The position numbers were made by a program, and so were the translations under genes. The notes under the pieces were generated by a model. That model ran no database searches, was not told the DNA's origin, and was given only the letters and a program-made list of their open reading frames with translations. From assembly GCA_036346225.1 (NCBI GenBank), contig JARFIW010000170.1, positions 5,890,501-5,954,500 of the forward strand: a stretch of DNA of 64,000 nucleotides, read 5' to 3'. This DNA comes from Platerodrilus igneus (lineage: Eukaryota; Arthropoda; Insecta; Coleoptera; Lycidae). Position 1 is the first letter of the stretch; each line of letters begins with the position of its first letter. This document shows positions 1-8,422 of the stretch, piece after piece.

Positions 1-1217
1 ACGAACCAAGGAATTCCAAGTCTGGACGAAATAATAAATGACAAAACAAGACAAATATTAATTTATCCTAATTTATATTTGAATGCTGACTGACGTCTCA
101 CTAGAGGAGCAAGAAGGTCACAAAATTATAAAACTAAAAATACCCACAGTTGATAACGAGAAATTAATCTTACACTTTCTGTTTTAAATATACTAACCCA
201 AATAACATGTTTTACTTGCACTTTAATAAAGAGAATTTATACCACGATTTCAATAATGTATACCAAAAGCACTTTTCAGAAAACAAACTAAAGTTAATTA
301 AATGTAACAAATTGATAAATACAGTAACGGATTTGGAAGATCAAACTATTTTAATTAGAAACCACCATGAAAGAAAAATCACCCATCGTGGAATAGCGGA
401 AACATATCAGAAATTAAAGAAAAATTGTTATTGGAAAAATATGAAAATCACTATATCAAATTTTATCAACAATCGTACTCTTTGCCAGAAAAACAAATAC
501 GCGAGAAAAACTCCTTATACGCCTATAATGTTAACTGAGACCGCTTCAAAACCATTTGAAATCGTTCATATGTATGTGTTTATTTTTGACGGCAAAAACT
601 ACCTAACATTAGTGGATGCTTTTACCAAATTAGCACCAGCTATAATCGTGGAAGGAAAAACCACAATCCATATCAGCCAAGCCCTAATTAAATATTTTAC
701 ATCATATGGAATTCGTCAAACTATTGTGGTAGACAGAGGTATAGAGTTCAATAACTCTACAGTGAAAGAAATTCTCATTTTACATAAAATCAATGTACAG
801 TTTACCACAAGTGGACATCATGAGTCCAATTCTATAGTAGAACGTACACACTCCATCCTAATTGAGCACTTACGACTCTTGAGAGAGATTTATCCTGATG
901 GAGATGATTTAATGAATTATGCCATAATAGGTTACAATAATTCTATACACAGTGCAACAAATTTTACCCCATTTGAATTGACATTTGGTCACACAAGTTC
1001 CAGAGACCCGAATGAAATATTTTTATTTCCCACCTTTTACTCGGATTATGTTAGTAATCATAAAGAAAAATTAAAACACGTTTATAAGAAATTAAGTGAT
1101 AGATTGATCGAAAAGGAAGAGAATACGGTAGCTAAGAGAAATACAGACAGGCCTAGCAATCTAGAATTTAAGATTGATCAAATAGTTTATAAGAAAGATC
1201 CTAAAAAAACGAAATAA
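1..1217 (+). pseudogene. Errantivirus-like pol 3' part: integrase
   Basis: Retroviral-type integrase, the enzyme that inserts element cDNA into chromosomes. The window opens inside pol, so the upstream domains are missing. An open frame runs 207-1217. About residues 50-100 form the His/Cys zinc-binding domain (HHERKITHRG, then RTLCQKNKY); the first of the usual two cysteines appears to be Arg. The catalytic core follows with a YLTLVDAFTK strand, VVDRGIEF (second Asp) and SNSIVERTHS (Glu). The place where the first catalytic Asp is expected reads VHMYVF, with Tyr instead. A basic C-terminal part ends near KKDPKKTK. An env frame follows downstream, as in errantiviruses. Family assignment is firm; loss of function is inferred from the two substitutions and from the broken env. 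Confidence 0.85.
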
Positions 1218-1417
1218 GTAAGATAAAATGTTTTTGGTACCCTATAAAATTGTTAGAATATTAGATAAGAATAGAGTAGAAATAGAAAAATAAAAAGTAA
1301 AGGGCAATCAAACATGTTTCATAAAAGAAGTTATACATATTCAAGAATTAAAGAAACCCCTGTTACAGGTTCCTTTTCTGGACTACCACCAGACGGACCA
1401 GAGCTGAATTCCATAAT

Positions 1418-1807
1418 TTAAACCATAACCCCGGACTCCTTCCCATTCACTTAGGCACAGCCCAAATACAAACTAACTACTGGACATTCTTACACATTTA
1501 CGATTTAACAAACATTACTGAAAACTTCGTTACATTGAAAGATCAATTCAAGAAAATACAAGATATACTTTCGAAATCTCAAAAAGCACTTTCGGGCCCA
1601 ATCAAACATTTCGCGACTCTTATCATAACACACAGATATTAGAGAATAACATTAATCATCAGTTAATCCAATTAAACCCTCTTTGGAGTATGAGACCAAA
1701 AAGAGCTCTTTTTAACGGTGTAGGCACCGCTATTAAATTTTTCACTGGTAATCTAGATTATAACGATGCTGAAAGATACGACGAAGCAATTTCATCCCTC
1801 ATTAACA
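1418..1807 (+). pseudogene. Errantivirus-like env, N-terminal part
   Basis: Degraded N-terminal half of a baculovirus-F-like envelope protein, in pieces over several frames. A furin-type site, MRPKRALFNGVG, lies at 1690-1725 and is followed by a hydrophobic fusion-peptide-like stretch and GNLDYNDAERYDEAISSL. This cleavage-site plus fusion-peptide arrangement is typical of errantivirus Env. The frame stops being env at about 1807, where a LINE-derived insertion starts; env resumes at 3541. Stops and frame changes upstream of 1690 show that it no longer makes a full protein. Confidence 0.75.
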
Positions 1808-1889
1808 TCATCATCATTAGGTCTTCAGTCCTAGAACTGGTTAGACGCGTACCATCATTGTTCCCTATTCTGAACTAACCTACAGATTT

Positions 1890-2200
1890 CCCTGAAATAT
1901 GCACAGTTTACATCTATAACTGTCTGATCTAGGTCTACATCTACCTCTTTTTTCCTATCTCTGCTTGTAATATGTATATCACATACTATTCCCCAAAAAT
2001 GCCTTAGAACGTATTCTGCCCTACTATTTCTCTTTTTCCCCAGATATCCTTGTTCCCCTACTATTTCTGTAACTTATTTGTTATTATCTTTGTCTGTCCA
2101 TGCTATCGTCCTCATACATCTGAAGCACAGCATTTCAAAAGGCTGCTACCGTTTTTCTGTCTGCGTTTCAGACTGCCCGTTTTTCATAGGCATACTGTGC
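1890..2200 (-). pseudogene. Non-LTR reverse transcriptase C-terminus (copy 2, decayed)
   Basis: Second, more decayed version of the RT tail at 2871-3240. On the minus strand about 2105-2160 reads as FEMLCFRCMRTIAWTDK, matching FEMWCYRRVMKISWTDK of the other copy, and the sequence nearer 1900 again encodes a MCRLVQNR-like end. It contains several stops. A duplicated 3' end inside one insertion is unusual for a simple target-primed LINE copy. Confidence 0.55.
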
Positions 2201-2329
2201 TGTGCTCCACACATATGCTTTCAACAATTTTCTTTTTATTCTATGTTTGTTGTCTTTCCTCATAGGCGCTGTTCTTTCTTGTTAGATGCAGTTGGATCAC
2301 TTTCTATTGTTTTACAGTTATATGCCCTA

Positions 2330-2430
2330 TTTCTCCGACCTTCAATGGTTGTGAAGGGAGGTAAGCAGCCTGTGGCTGCCAAGTTCCCCCAACACTTAAC
2401 CAGTTGGCGATTTACTATATTTTCCAATTT
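2330..2430 (+). repeat. ~100-bp shared module, copy A
   Basis: Contains GAAGGGAGGTAAGCAGCCTG and then CCCCCAACACTTAACCAG. The same module recurs at 2672-2775, 5940-6040 and, inverted, at 12232-12330, in two otherwise unrelated elements (LINE tail and Penelope-like element). Confidence 0.7.
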
Positions 2431-2671
2431 ATCTTTTCGCACAGTAAACATTATTTGCAGGTATTTCGCAACCAACAACTAGTTGTTTATACTAATCATC
2501 AGATTTATCTGTGCTTATTTTTTCGTCATTAGGTTTTCCGTCTCAAAACTGGTTGGACACGTACCTGCACTTATTTATATTCTGAGCTAGCCTACATAGT
2601 TCCCTGAAATTCTCACACAGCATGTGTACTCAGCTCGTTCCTTTTCTATTGTTTTCTAATTTTATACCCTA

Positions 2672-2775
2672 TTTTACCGAGATTCAGTGAAGGAGGTTAA
2701 GCAACCTGTGGCTACCAAGATTCCCCAACACTTAGACATTTGCCGAAATAATGGTTTTCCAGTAAATCCTTTCAC
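2672..2775 (+). repeat. ~100-bp shared module, copy B
   Basis: Runs from a CACCGAGATTCAGTGAAGG-like start (here TACCGAG) through GGTTAAGCAACCTGTGGC, CCCCAACACTTAGACATTTG and AAATAATGGTTTTCCAGT. It is very close to the copy in the Penelope-like element at 5940-6040. Confidence 0.8.
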
Positions 2776-2870
2776 ACACTTCACATTATTCGAGAATATT
2801 GCCCAACCAATTCTTGTAGTTACTTATAATAATCATCATGTTTAAGCACAGTTATCTTTTCGTCATTAGT

Positions 2871-3240
2871 TTATCCATCTTGGGATTGGTTGGATGCGTA
2901 CCTCCATTGATTTCTATTCTGGGCTAGTCTACACATCTCCCTGAAACCTCTACAGCCTACATCTTTTACTATCTGTGTGCAGTAGTCTAATCTAGGTCTG
3001 CCTCTTCTTCTCTTTTTTCCTATCTCTGCTTCTAATATATTCCGCACTATTCCCTCATGCCGTAGTATGTGGCCTATCATCCTATCTCTCCTATTTTTAC
3101 CGTTTTCCACATATTTCTTTCTTCCCCTACCATTTTTAGTACCTCTTCGTTCTTAACTTTGTCTGTCCATGATATCTTCATCACACGCCTGTAGCACCAC
3201 ATTTCAAAGGCTTCTACCTTTTTCTTGAAACAATTTAGGT
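2871..3240 (-). pseudogene. Non-LTR reverse transcriptase C-terminus (copy 1)
   Basis: Minus-strand remnant of the extreme C-terminus of a LINE reverse transcriptase. Visible landmarks are a segment coding FEMWCYRRVMKISWTDKV (about 3160-3215), then DRMIGHILRHEGIV, a basic GKKRRRGRPRLDYC stretch and MCRLAQNRNQWR. These are characteristic of endonuclease/RT proteins annotated widely in insects. No catalytic YADD core is present, so this is a 5'-truncated copy. A frame change separates the FEMWCY part from the DRMIGH part. Confidence 0.75.
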
Positions 3241-3540
3241 ACGCTGTGTACTTGGAAGATAATGTGGTGGTTTCCCGTTGCCTTCCACATCGCGGTAGTG
3301 TGTCTTAGACTGCCATACTGACCCCTATGGTCTCTGCCAATCTAAGTACCGAAAGAGCCGCTGCCCTCTTTCGGGGACCTGTCTTTGTCTGGTTCCTCAC
3401 TAACGACCCTACTACTTTGGTTGGACCTGTAGTTTGGCTCTTTAGCTCATTAGAACACGCAAGCAATTTCACCTGTTCTAGTAATTTAGAACTTCGGCAA
3501 GGTGCAGGTCCTTTCCGAAATGGAATCCCCCTCATTAACA

Positions 3541-4502
3541 ATCAGAATAAAATTAAAAGTCTAGTTAATCACCAAATTACTATGCTTGAAACGTCTCTTA
3601 AGAATTATGAAAACAATTCTAAAATTTTGATTCACAATCAGTACATACTAAAAACTCGTATAGAAGATATTTTGAAAGAAATAGAAAATTTACGTATTTC
3701 AAAATTAGAAACCTTTCACCATTTCGCTTTGGAAAGACAACAAAGATAACACTGTAGTATTTGCTTTAGAAATACCAATTGTAGATATTCACGACTATAA
3801 ATTCTATCATTTGTACTCCTTACCAACTCCCTCCTTAAACTCCTTCAAAGTGATAATCCTACAATCAAAATATCTGTTGTTAAATGACCAGTCATATGCA
3901 TTTTCCGACGTCAACTGCCATGCTGTTGCTCAAGAAAAATTTATTTGTCAAGACGTTGAAGTAGAAGAGACCAACGAAAATTCACCCTGTGAAGTTCAAT
4001 TAATAAGTATTCCCAGAATGTAAATGTGTGCCACCAAATACCCTTAAACATCAGTAAGATAAAAATACAGAAATTGGAGGATAACGAATGGATCGCCATA
4101 ATACCTAAAAACACGGTTGCTATTCAAAAGTGTGGAGCAAACCAAGACAAAGTTCTTCTCAACGGTAGTTATCTGATAAAGCTTAAAAACCAATGTGAAA
4201 TTTTAATCAACCAATTAGTGCTAAGAACTTTTGTTAGTGAAGCGCCTATGTATAAAGTTATGGAATTACCTTATGTAAATTCAAAATTAAATAGTGAAAT
4301 AACAGTGAGCGACAATATTAAACCTATAGAACTAGATCATGTACGTTCAGACGAAATAAGTAGTGTTTACAGACTTTTACAAAATGACAAAATTGAATTA
4401 AGCAAGTTAGATAAATCTGCAGTATGTTTTAGTAGTGTTAGTGCTTATACTATAATTTTGTATTTGTTAATTTGCTTAGCAAATAATGTATGTAGTATAT
4501 AG
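3541..4502 (+). pseudogene. Errantivirus-like env, C-terminal part
   Basis: Resumes the env gene interrupted at 1807. The first part (3541-3749) encodes a heptad-rich helix (INNQNKIKSLVNHQ, TMLETSLKNYENN), the expected region after a fusion peptide. Frames at 3811-4023 and 4026-4502 continue with cysteine-bearing ectodomain (DVNCHAVAQEKFICQD, VAIQKCGANQDKV) and end with a hydrophobic membrane anchor, AYTIILYLLICLANN, close to the stop at 4502. Stops near 3750 and 4021 and frame changes separate the pieces. Order and spacing match a retroviral Env, so this is one decayed gene. Confidence 0.75.
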
Positions 4503-4539
4503 ATATCTGTTAGTGAAATTGTTATTTAAAAAAGGAAAT

Positions 4540-4842
4540 AGGAAGGTACCTAAAATAGATCTTAGACAGGAAACTAAGAACTACCCTGGGCTATCGGACA
4601 TTGATTCCCCATAGTCCTCATTTAGGGCCGGAGGAGTTATGAGAATAGAAATAGCAAGCTATGCGAATAGAAAGAGCATTAGATAGAAAGCATAAATAGA
4701 GGTAGCATTGACTTTAGTAATTAGATCGTTACGCACATTGCAAATTATAAGACATATTAACGTTTCTCTTGTGAATAAAAATTGTTTCAATGTTTTGTCA
4801 AACTTTTTAAAAAGGCGTTTTTGAGAGAGACCCACATAATTA
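4540..4842 (+). repeat. 3' LTR of errantivirus-like element (limits approximate)
   Basis: The purine-rich run AAAAAAGGAAATAGGAAGG (about 4528-4546) just after env is a likely polypurine tract. Downstream lie a TATA-like CATAAATA (about 4692) and a polyadenylation-type AATAAAAA (about 4774). The partner 5' LTR lies outside the window, so the edges are inferred. The right end abuts the TTAA target of the piggyBac element. Confidence 0.5.
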
Positions 4843-4930
4843 TTAACCTTTCGGTGGTCGCGTGACGAATACTATTACCAGTAGTCACGTTGGTCTCACA
4901 GACCGAGCGTATATAATTCACTTTATTATG
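4843..4930 (+). mobile_element. piggyBac left end: TTAA target and terminal repeat
   Basis: TTAA at 4843-4846 is followed by CCTTTCGGTGGTCGCGTGAC, a piggyBac-type terminal sequence, and by an inverted GTAGTCACG / GACCGAGCG segment. The transposase C-terminus lies 270 bp further in, on the minus strand. I could not find the matching right end near 13.3 kb, so that end seems lost. Confidence 0.6.
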
Positions 4931-5199
4931 AATAATATTAATGCAATATAAAGAATTTTCATTTTAGCAACACAATACCAATAGCAAGACACTAATGAAA
5001 AAATTTATGTGTTTATTGAACATGAAAAAGTGTAAATATTTATCGCTAACCTAAGAATCTAATGATTACGTAAAAATGTTAAAAATGTGGTTGTAGTAAA
5101 TTATCTTAGTTTTCAGTTTCTTTACAGTTACTACAAATGACAGTTATGTGTGCCAAACACATAAATGTACTGCAAACAAAACACGAGTATTTTGTTTTT

Positions 5200-5529
5200 C
5201 TAATTATCCGATGGTATTTCTTCCATGTTGCCAATTTTAGTTACTTCTTGCAGTCTAAGTATCAAAGTCCTTGGTATATTTGGCATTGTAGCCCTAATAT
5301 GCATATGTGGTAAAATTAAATTCATAGCCAGTGTCCTCAAAAAATTTCGTCCCATAATACTAACGTTTGGGTTATTAGCAGTATATATCACCTGCGAATT
5401 TATACCAGAAATATTTAACATGGTATAAAATACCACCATGCACCACTTTTTTGAATGTTTTGCACAGTTGTAGCTAGCAGATAGTTTATCCACAACGTCG
5501 ACACCTCCTTTGGTACTATTATACATTGT
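5200..5529 (-). pseudogene. piggyBac transposase, C-terminal part
   Basis: C-terminal part of a piggyBac-family cut-and-paste transposase. It opens with MYNSTKGGVDVVDKL, which carries the last catalytic Asp region (GGVDVVD), followed by KKWCMVVFYTMLNISGINS and an RNFLRTLAMNLI helix. It stops after EEIPSDN without the usual cysteine-rich tail. The upstream part of the same gene lies 7.2 kb away at 12711-13331; a Penelope-like insertion splits the gene exactly at the MYN codons, which are duplicated on both sides. Non-functional as it stands. Confidence 0.9.
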
Positions 5530-5626
5530 AAATACTCCCTGTATGTTTGTTGTGGTTTGTTTAGTATTCTTCTTAAGCTTCTTTGGGAATTAAACCACTC
5601 ATAGCTTTTAAAATGATCTTTATTTA

Positions 5627-5658
5627 CGTTTCGATTCATGACTTAGGATCGTTGTCAA
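5627..5658 (-). ncRNA. Hammerhead-like motif in PLE repeat, left copy
   Basis: The minus strand reads TTGACAACGATCC, a loop, then GAATCGAAACG. Hammerhead ribozymes in PLE terminal repeats have a CUGANGA core, a stem and GAAAC. The GAAAC part fits; the first box differs at two bases and the stem is imperfect. Probably degraded or only similar. Confidence 0.3.
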
Positions 5659-5939
5659 AATAATAAAAACTTCAAGTTTGACATAAATTGAAGGTTACTT
5701 TGATTTATTGATGTTTGAAATATTTGGTTTGAGTACACTAAGCAAAAATTTTTAAAGTTTAAAAGAATGATTGCCTTCAATTTGTGTTGCAACCTGGGAT
5801 CGACTTTCCTAAGGTAGCCAATATGCTTAACGTGAAATCAGCTGATTAATTTTTATTGGTGAATTTTATATAAATTCAATAATTTGGGAAACATTTTTTA
5901 ACATGTTTCTATTTATATAATTGAGAGATTTCTAATTTT

Positions 5940-6040
5940 ATGTCTTATTTCACCGAGATTCAGTGAAGGGGGTTAAGCAACCTGTGTCTACCAAGATCCC
6001 CCAACACTTAGATATTTGCCGAAAAAATGGTTTTCTAGTT
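5940..6040 (+). repeat. ~100-bp shared module, copy C (in PLE)
   Basis: CACCGAGATTCAGTGAAGG, GGTTAAGCAACCTGTGTC and CCCCCAACACTTAGATATTTG, inside the PLE left terminal repeat. It matches copies A and B in the LINE tail. Confidence 0.85.
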
Positions 6041-6159
6041 AATATGCTTATTGTTATATAATTAGTTATTGTATGTATAAATAGAAATCATGTATGTAGG
6101 CTGTATTTCATGTTAATATCGCAAGGAAAACCCAGGAAAAACTTGCAATGCTACCTAGA

Positions 6160-7374
6160 TATTGTGGGCATTTGATCTTCATTTGTTATTTCTTTTGTTA
6201 TTTCTTTTATTAATGGAATCCATTGTTTACTGAAAGTCACGGATTCGTTTGCAACACAGTTATTTTTATGTAGGGTTATATAGGCAGCTTCTTTGATTTT
6301 GCGTTTTTGGTGGTTTTCTTCTTTGTCGATAATTTTTGCATCTTCCCATTTTATTTTATGACTGGAGTCCCATGCATGTTGGCAAATCATGGATTTTTTA
6401 AATTTTCAATTTTTTATATATGATTTATGTTCTCTTAATCGAACTTCAAATGGCCTGGAACTTTCCCCTATATAAAACTTATTACATTCGCACGGTATTT
6501 TGTAGATACAGTTTTTTGAACTTTGTATTGCGTTTTTGGGTTTTGTTTTTGTTAATTGTGCTCTTAGTGTATTGTTGGTTCTAAATACTGTTTTAATTCT
6601 AAATTTGTTTCCTATTCTTTGAATTTTTTTCGGAGAATCCTTTTATGTATGGTATTGAGAGCATTTTGTGGTGTGTATCGTTGTTTTGTATTCTTTTTCT
6701 TTATTTTTAGGGTTTTATTCATTTTTTTGTCTATTATTCTTTTAGGATATTTGTTTTCTATTAGTGTACATCTGATTAGGTCTTTCTCTTTCTTTAAAAT
6801 TTCTTCGTTTGATGATATTAATTTTCCTCTATCATACATGGTTTTGATAATTCCTCGTTTGACACAGTGTGGGTGGTTTGAATCGAAGTTTAAGTATCTG
6901 TTTGTGTGCGTTGGTTTCTATATACCGATGTATTAATTGTTGTATCGTTTTTGCTAACTAGAATATATAAAACGGAAGTTTTCCATGTTGTTCTAATTCA
7001 TATGTGAATTTAATAGTTGGTTCTATTTCGTTAATTGACTGTACAAAGTTTTAATTAATTCTATATTATGAGGCCAAATAGCATAAACATCATCAACGTA
7101 TCTCCACCAGATCAGTGGTTTCAATTCTTGTGTGAATATCACATCTTTTTCGAATTCCTCCATGAATATATTACTAAAGATTGGCGATAGTGGACTTCCC
7201 ATTGCCATTCCGAAGCTTTGTTTGTAAAATTGATCATTTATTTGAAAATATATGGTATTTACGCATAAACCAAGTAATTCCATAATCAATCGATGATATA
7301 CTTAGTTTTGTTCTTTCTTTAAGATGGCCATCTTTTTCTAGTTTGTTTTTATAATATTAAGCGTTTTGTTTATG
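6160..7374 (-). pseudogene. PLE reverse transcriptase C-terminal part and GIY-YIG endonuclease
   Basis: C-terminal part of the Penelope-like polyprotein, which copies element RNA at a nicked target. About 7023-7289 encodes FYKQSFGMAMGSPLSPIFSN and WRYVDDVYAIW, the RT catalytic YVDD box. The finger/linker region follows with several frame changes. About 6420-6520 encodes CECNKFYIGESSRPFEVRLR, the start of the GIY-YIG endonuclease, and the segment down to 6160 encodes its end (QHAWDSSHKIKWEDAKII). The order RT then GIY-YIG is diagnostic for PLEs. Multiple stops make it non-functional, and the N-terminal part continues beyond the LINE at 11442. Confidence 0.85.
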
Positions 7375-7400
7375 GGGTATCCTCATCTGAAATTAGGTGC

Positions 7401-8381
7401 ATGCAACTCAAAAAGCGTGTATTAAAATTTTACTGTTCAGGTTGTAATGATGCAAGACATGCTGAACATTCCCTCAAGGATAGGTTAAATACCCTTGAAT
7501 GTACCTTTAAAAGAGCACTTGATGAAATTAAACAAGAAATTAAAGCAACTAGAGAAATACAACCACAATCAGAATTGAATCATGGCAGCTATAGCAGTGT
7601 ACTGAAACAAAAAAAAGAATCTGTTGTTATAAGACCAAAAGATATAGTGCAAAATTCTGACATAACTAAAACTGCAATTAAGTCGCAAGTTGACCCTAGT
7701 AATATAGCTGTCACAGGAATACGTAAAGCATCTAAAGGAGGCATCATAGTGGATTGTAAAAATCTAAGTGAATCTGATAAATTAAGAACTGAAGCTATTA
7801 ATAAATTAGGTAAAAACTATGTAATCAGTGTATTAAAAAAAGGAGTGCCAACAATAATGGTTACAGGACTATCGGAAAATTGGAATGAAGATAAATTATT
7901 GGCAAGTTTAAAAACACAAAATGACATCCTACGTGACAATGTTTATCCTAAAGTAGTAAATAAGTTTGAAAAAACCACACAATCTGGCATTAAACGATCC
8001 ATAAAACTTGAAACCGATGGTAAAACATTTTTTGAAATTATAAAACAACAGAAACTCAATGTAGGTTGGGATAGATGTAACGTTTATGAAGATGTCAATC
8101 TAACGCGATGTTACAAATGTAATGGGTTCAATCATAAAGCCGACAAATGTACCCAATGTCTGAGCTGTCCTAAATGTGCTGGCAATCACAAATACACTGA
8201 ATGTCAAGTAACTAAATATAGATGTGTTAACTGCATTGGCATGGTAAAGAATCAAAAACTAGACATTGATGTTGAGCATGCAGCTTGGGATAGAGATTGT
8301 CCCGTTTACAAAAAAAAGGTAGAGCAAAAGAGAAGTACAATTGATTACTCCTCTAATGCAGAACATTTTTTATCAAAATAA
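7401..8381 (+). CDS. LINE ORF1, Gag-like nucleic-acid-binding protein
   Basis: Predicted RNA-binding protein that packages LINE RNA into particles. The frame is open for 326 codons. The N-terminal ~60 residues are charged and helix-prone (SLKDRLNTLECTFKRALDEI). Mid-protein is the RRM-like region usual for these Gags. About residues 235-290 hold two zinc knuckles: CYKCNGFNHKADKC (CX2CX4HX4C) and CPKCAGNHKYTEC (CX2CX3HX4C), with further cysteines after them. The start at 7401 is the first ATG in frame, but an N-terminal CSGC motif suggests that a longer, lost N-terminus with a PHD-like finger may once have existed. ORF2 begins about 40 bp downstream. Confidence 0.8.
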   Translation: MQLKKRVLKFYCSGCNDARHAEHSLKDRLNTLECTFKRALDEIKQEIKATREIQPQSELNHGSYSSVLKQKKESVVIRPKDIVQNSDITKTAIKSQVDPSNIAVTGIRKASKGGIIVDCKNLSESDKLRTEAINKLGKNYVISVLKKGVPTIMVTGLSENWNEDKLLASLKTQNDILRDNVYPKVVNKFEKTTQSGIKRSIKLETDGKTFFEIIKQQKLNVGWDRCNVYEDVNLTRCYKCNGFNHKADKCTQCLSCPKCAGNHKYTECQVTKYRCVNCIGMVKNQKLDIDVEHAAWDRDCPVYKKKVEQKRSTIDYSSNAEHFLSK

Positions 8382-8422
8382 CTCCTGGACGTAGAACCAT
8401 AATTCGTGATCACAAACTGTCA

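Larger units (their letters stand above)
1808..3528 (-). mobile_element. LINE tail inserted in env, with three tandem 3' units
   Basis: Insertion flanked by a 12-bp target duplication, CCCTCATTAACA (1796-1807 and 3529-3540), which splits the retroviral env. Read on the minus strand it carries the C-terminal end of a non-LTR reverse transcriptase and ends in an ATG/GATG-type microsatellite tail at the 1808 side. The 3' end is present three times: blocks starting near 1808, 2528 and 2864 share the TTTTCGTCATTAG start and a GGTTGGAYRCGTACC stretch. The portion nearest 3528 holds no domain I recognise. Families with this RT tail are common in insect genomes, but the clade is not certain. Confidence 0.7.
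5567..6165 (+). repeat. PLE terminal inverted repeat, left copy
   Basis: About 599 bp, near-identical in reverse complement to 12102-12709. It includes the element's 5' untranslated region and the first ~20 codons of the ORF, ending at GATATTGT. It lies downstream of the endonuclease, so the element ends with an inverted copy of its own start. Confidence 0.92.

Noticed and set aside
2050..2482. Plus-strand frames at 2050-2265 and 2078-2482 as secreted Cys-rich proteins
   Set aside because: They are antisense to the LINE RT tail and end-repeat; no family pattern.
3327..3540. First 70 codons of the plus-strand frame 3327-3749 as an Env extension
   Set aside because: This part lies inside the LINE insertion; Env proper resumes only after the target duplication at 3529-3540.
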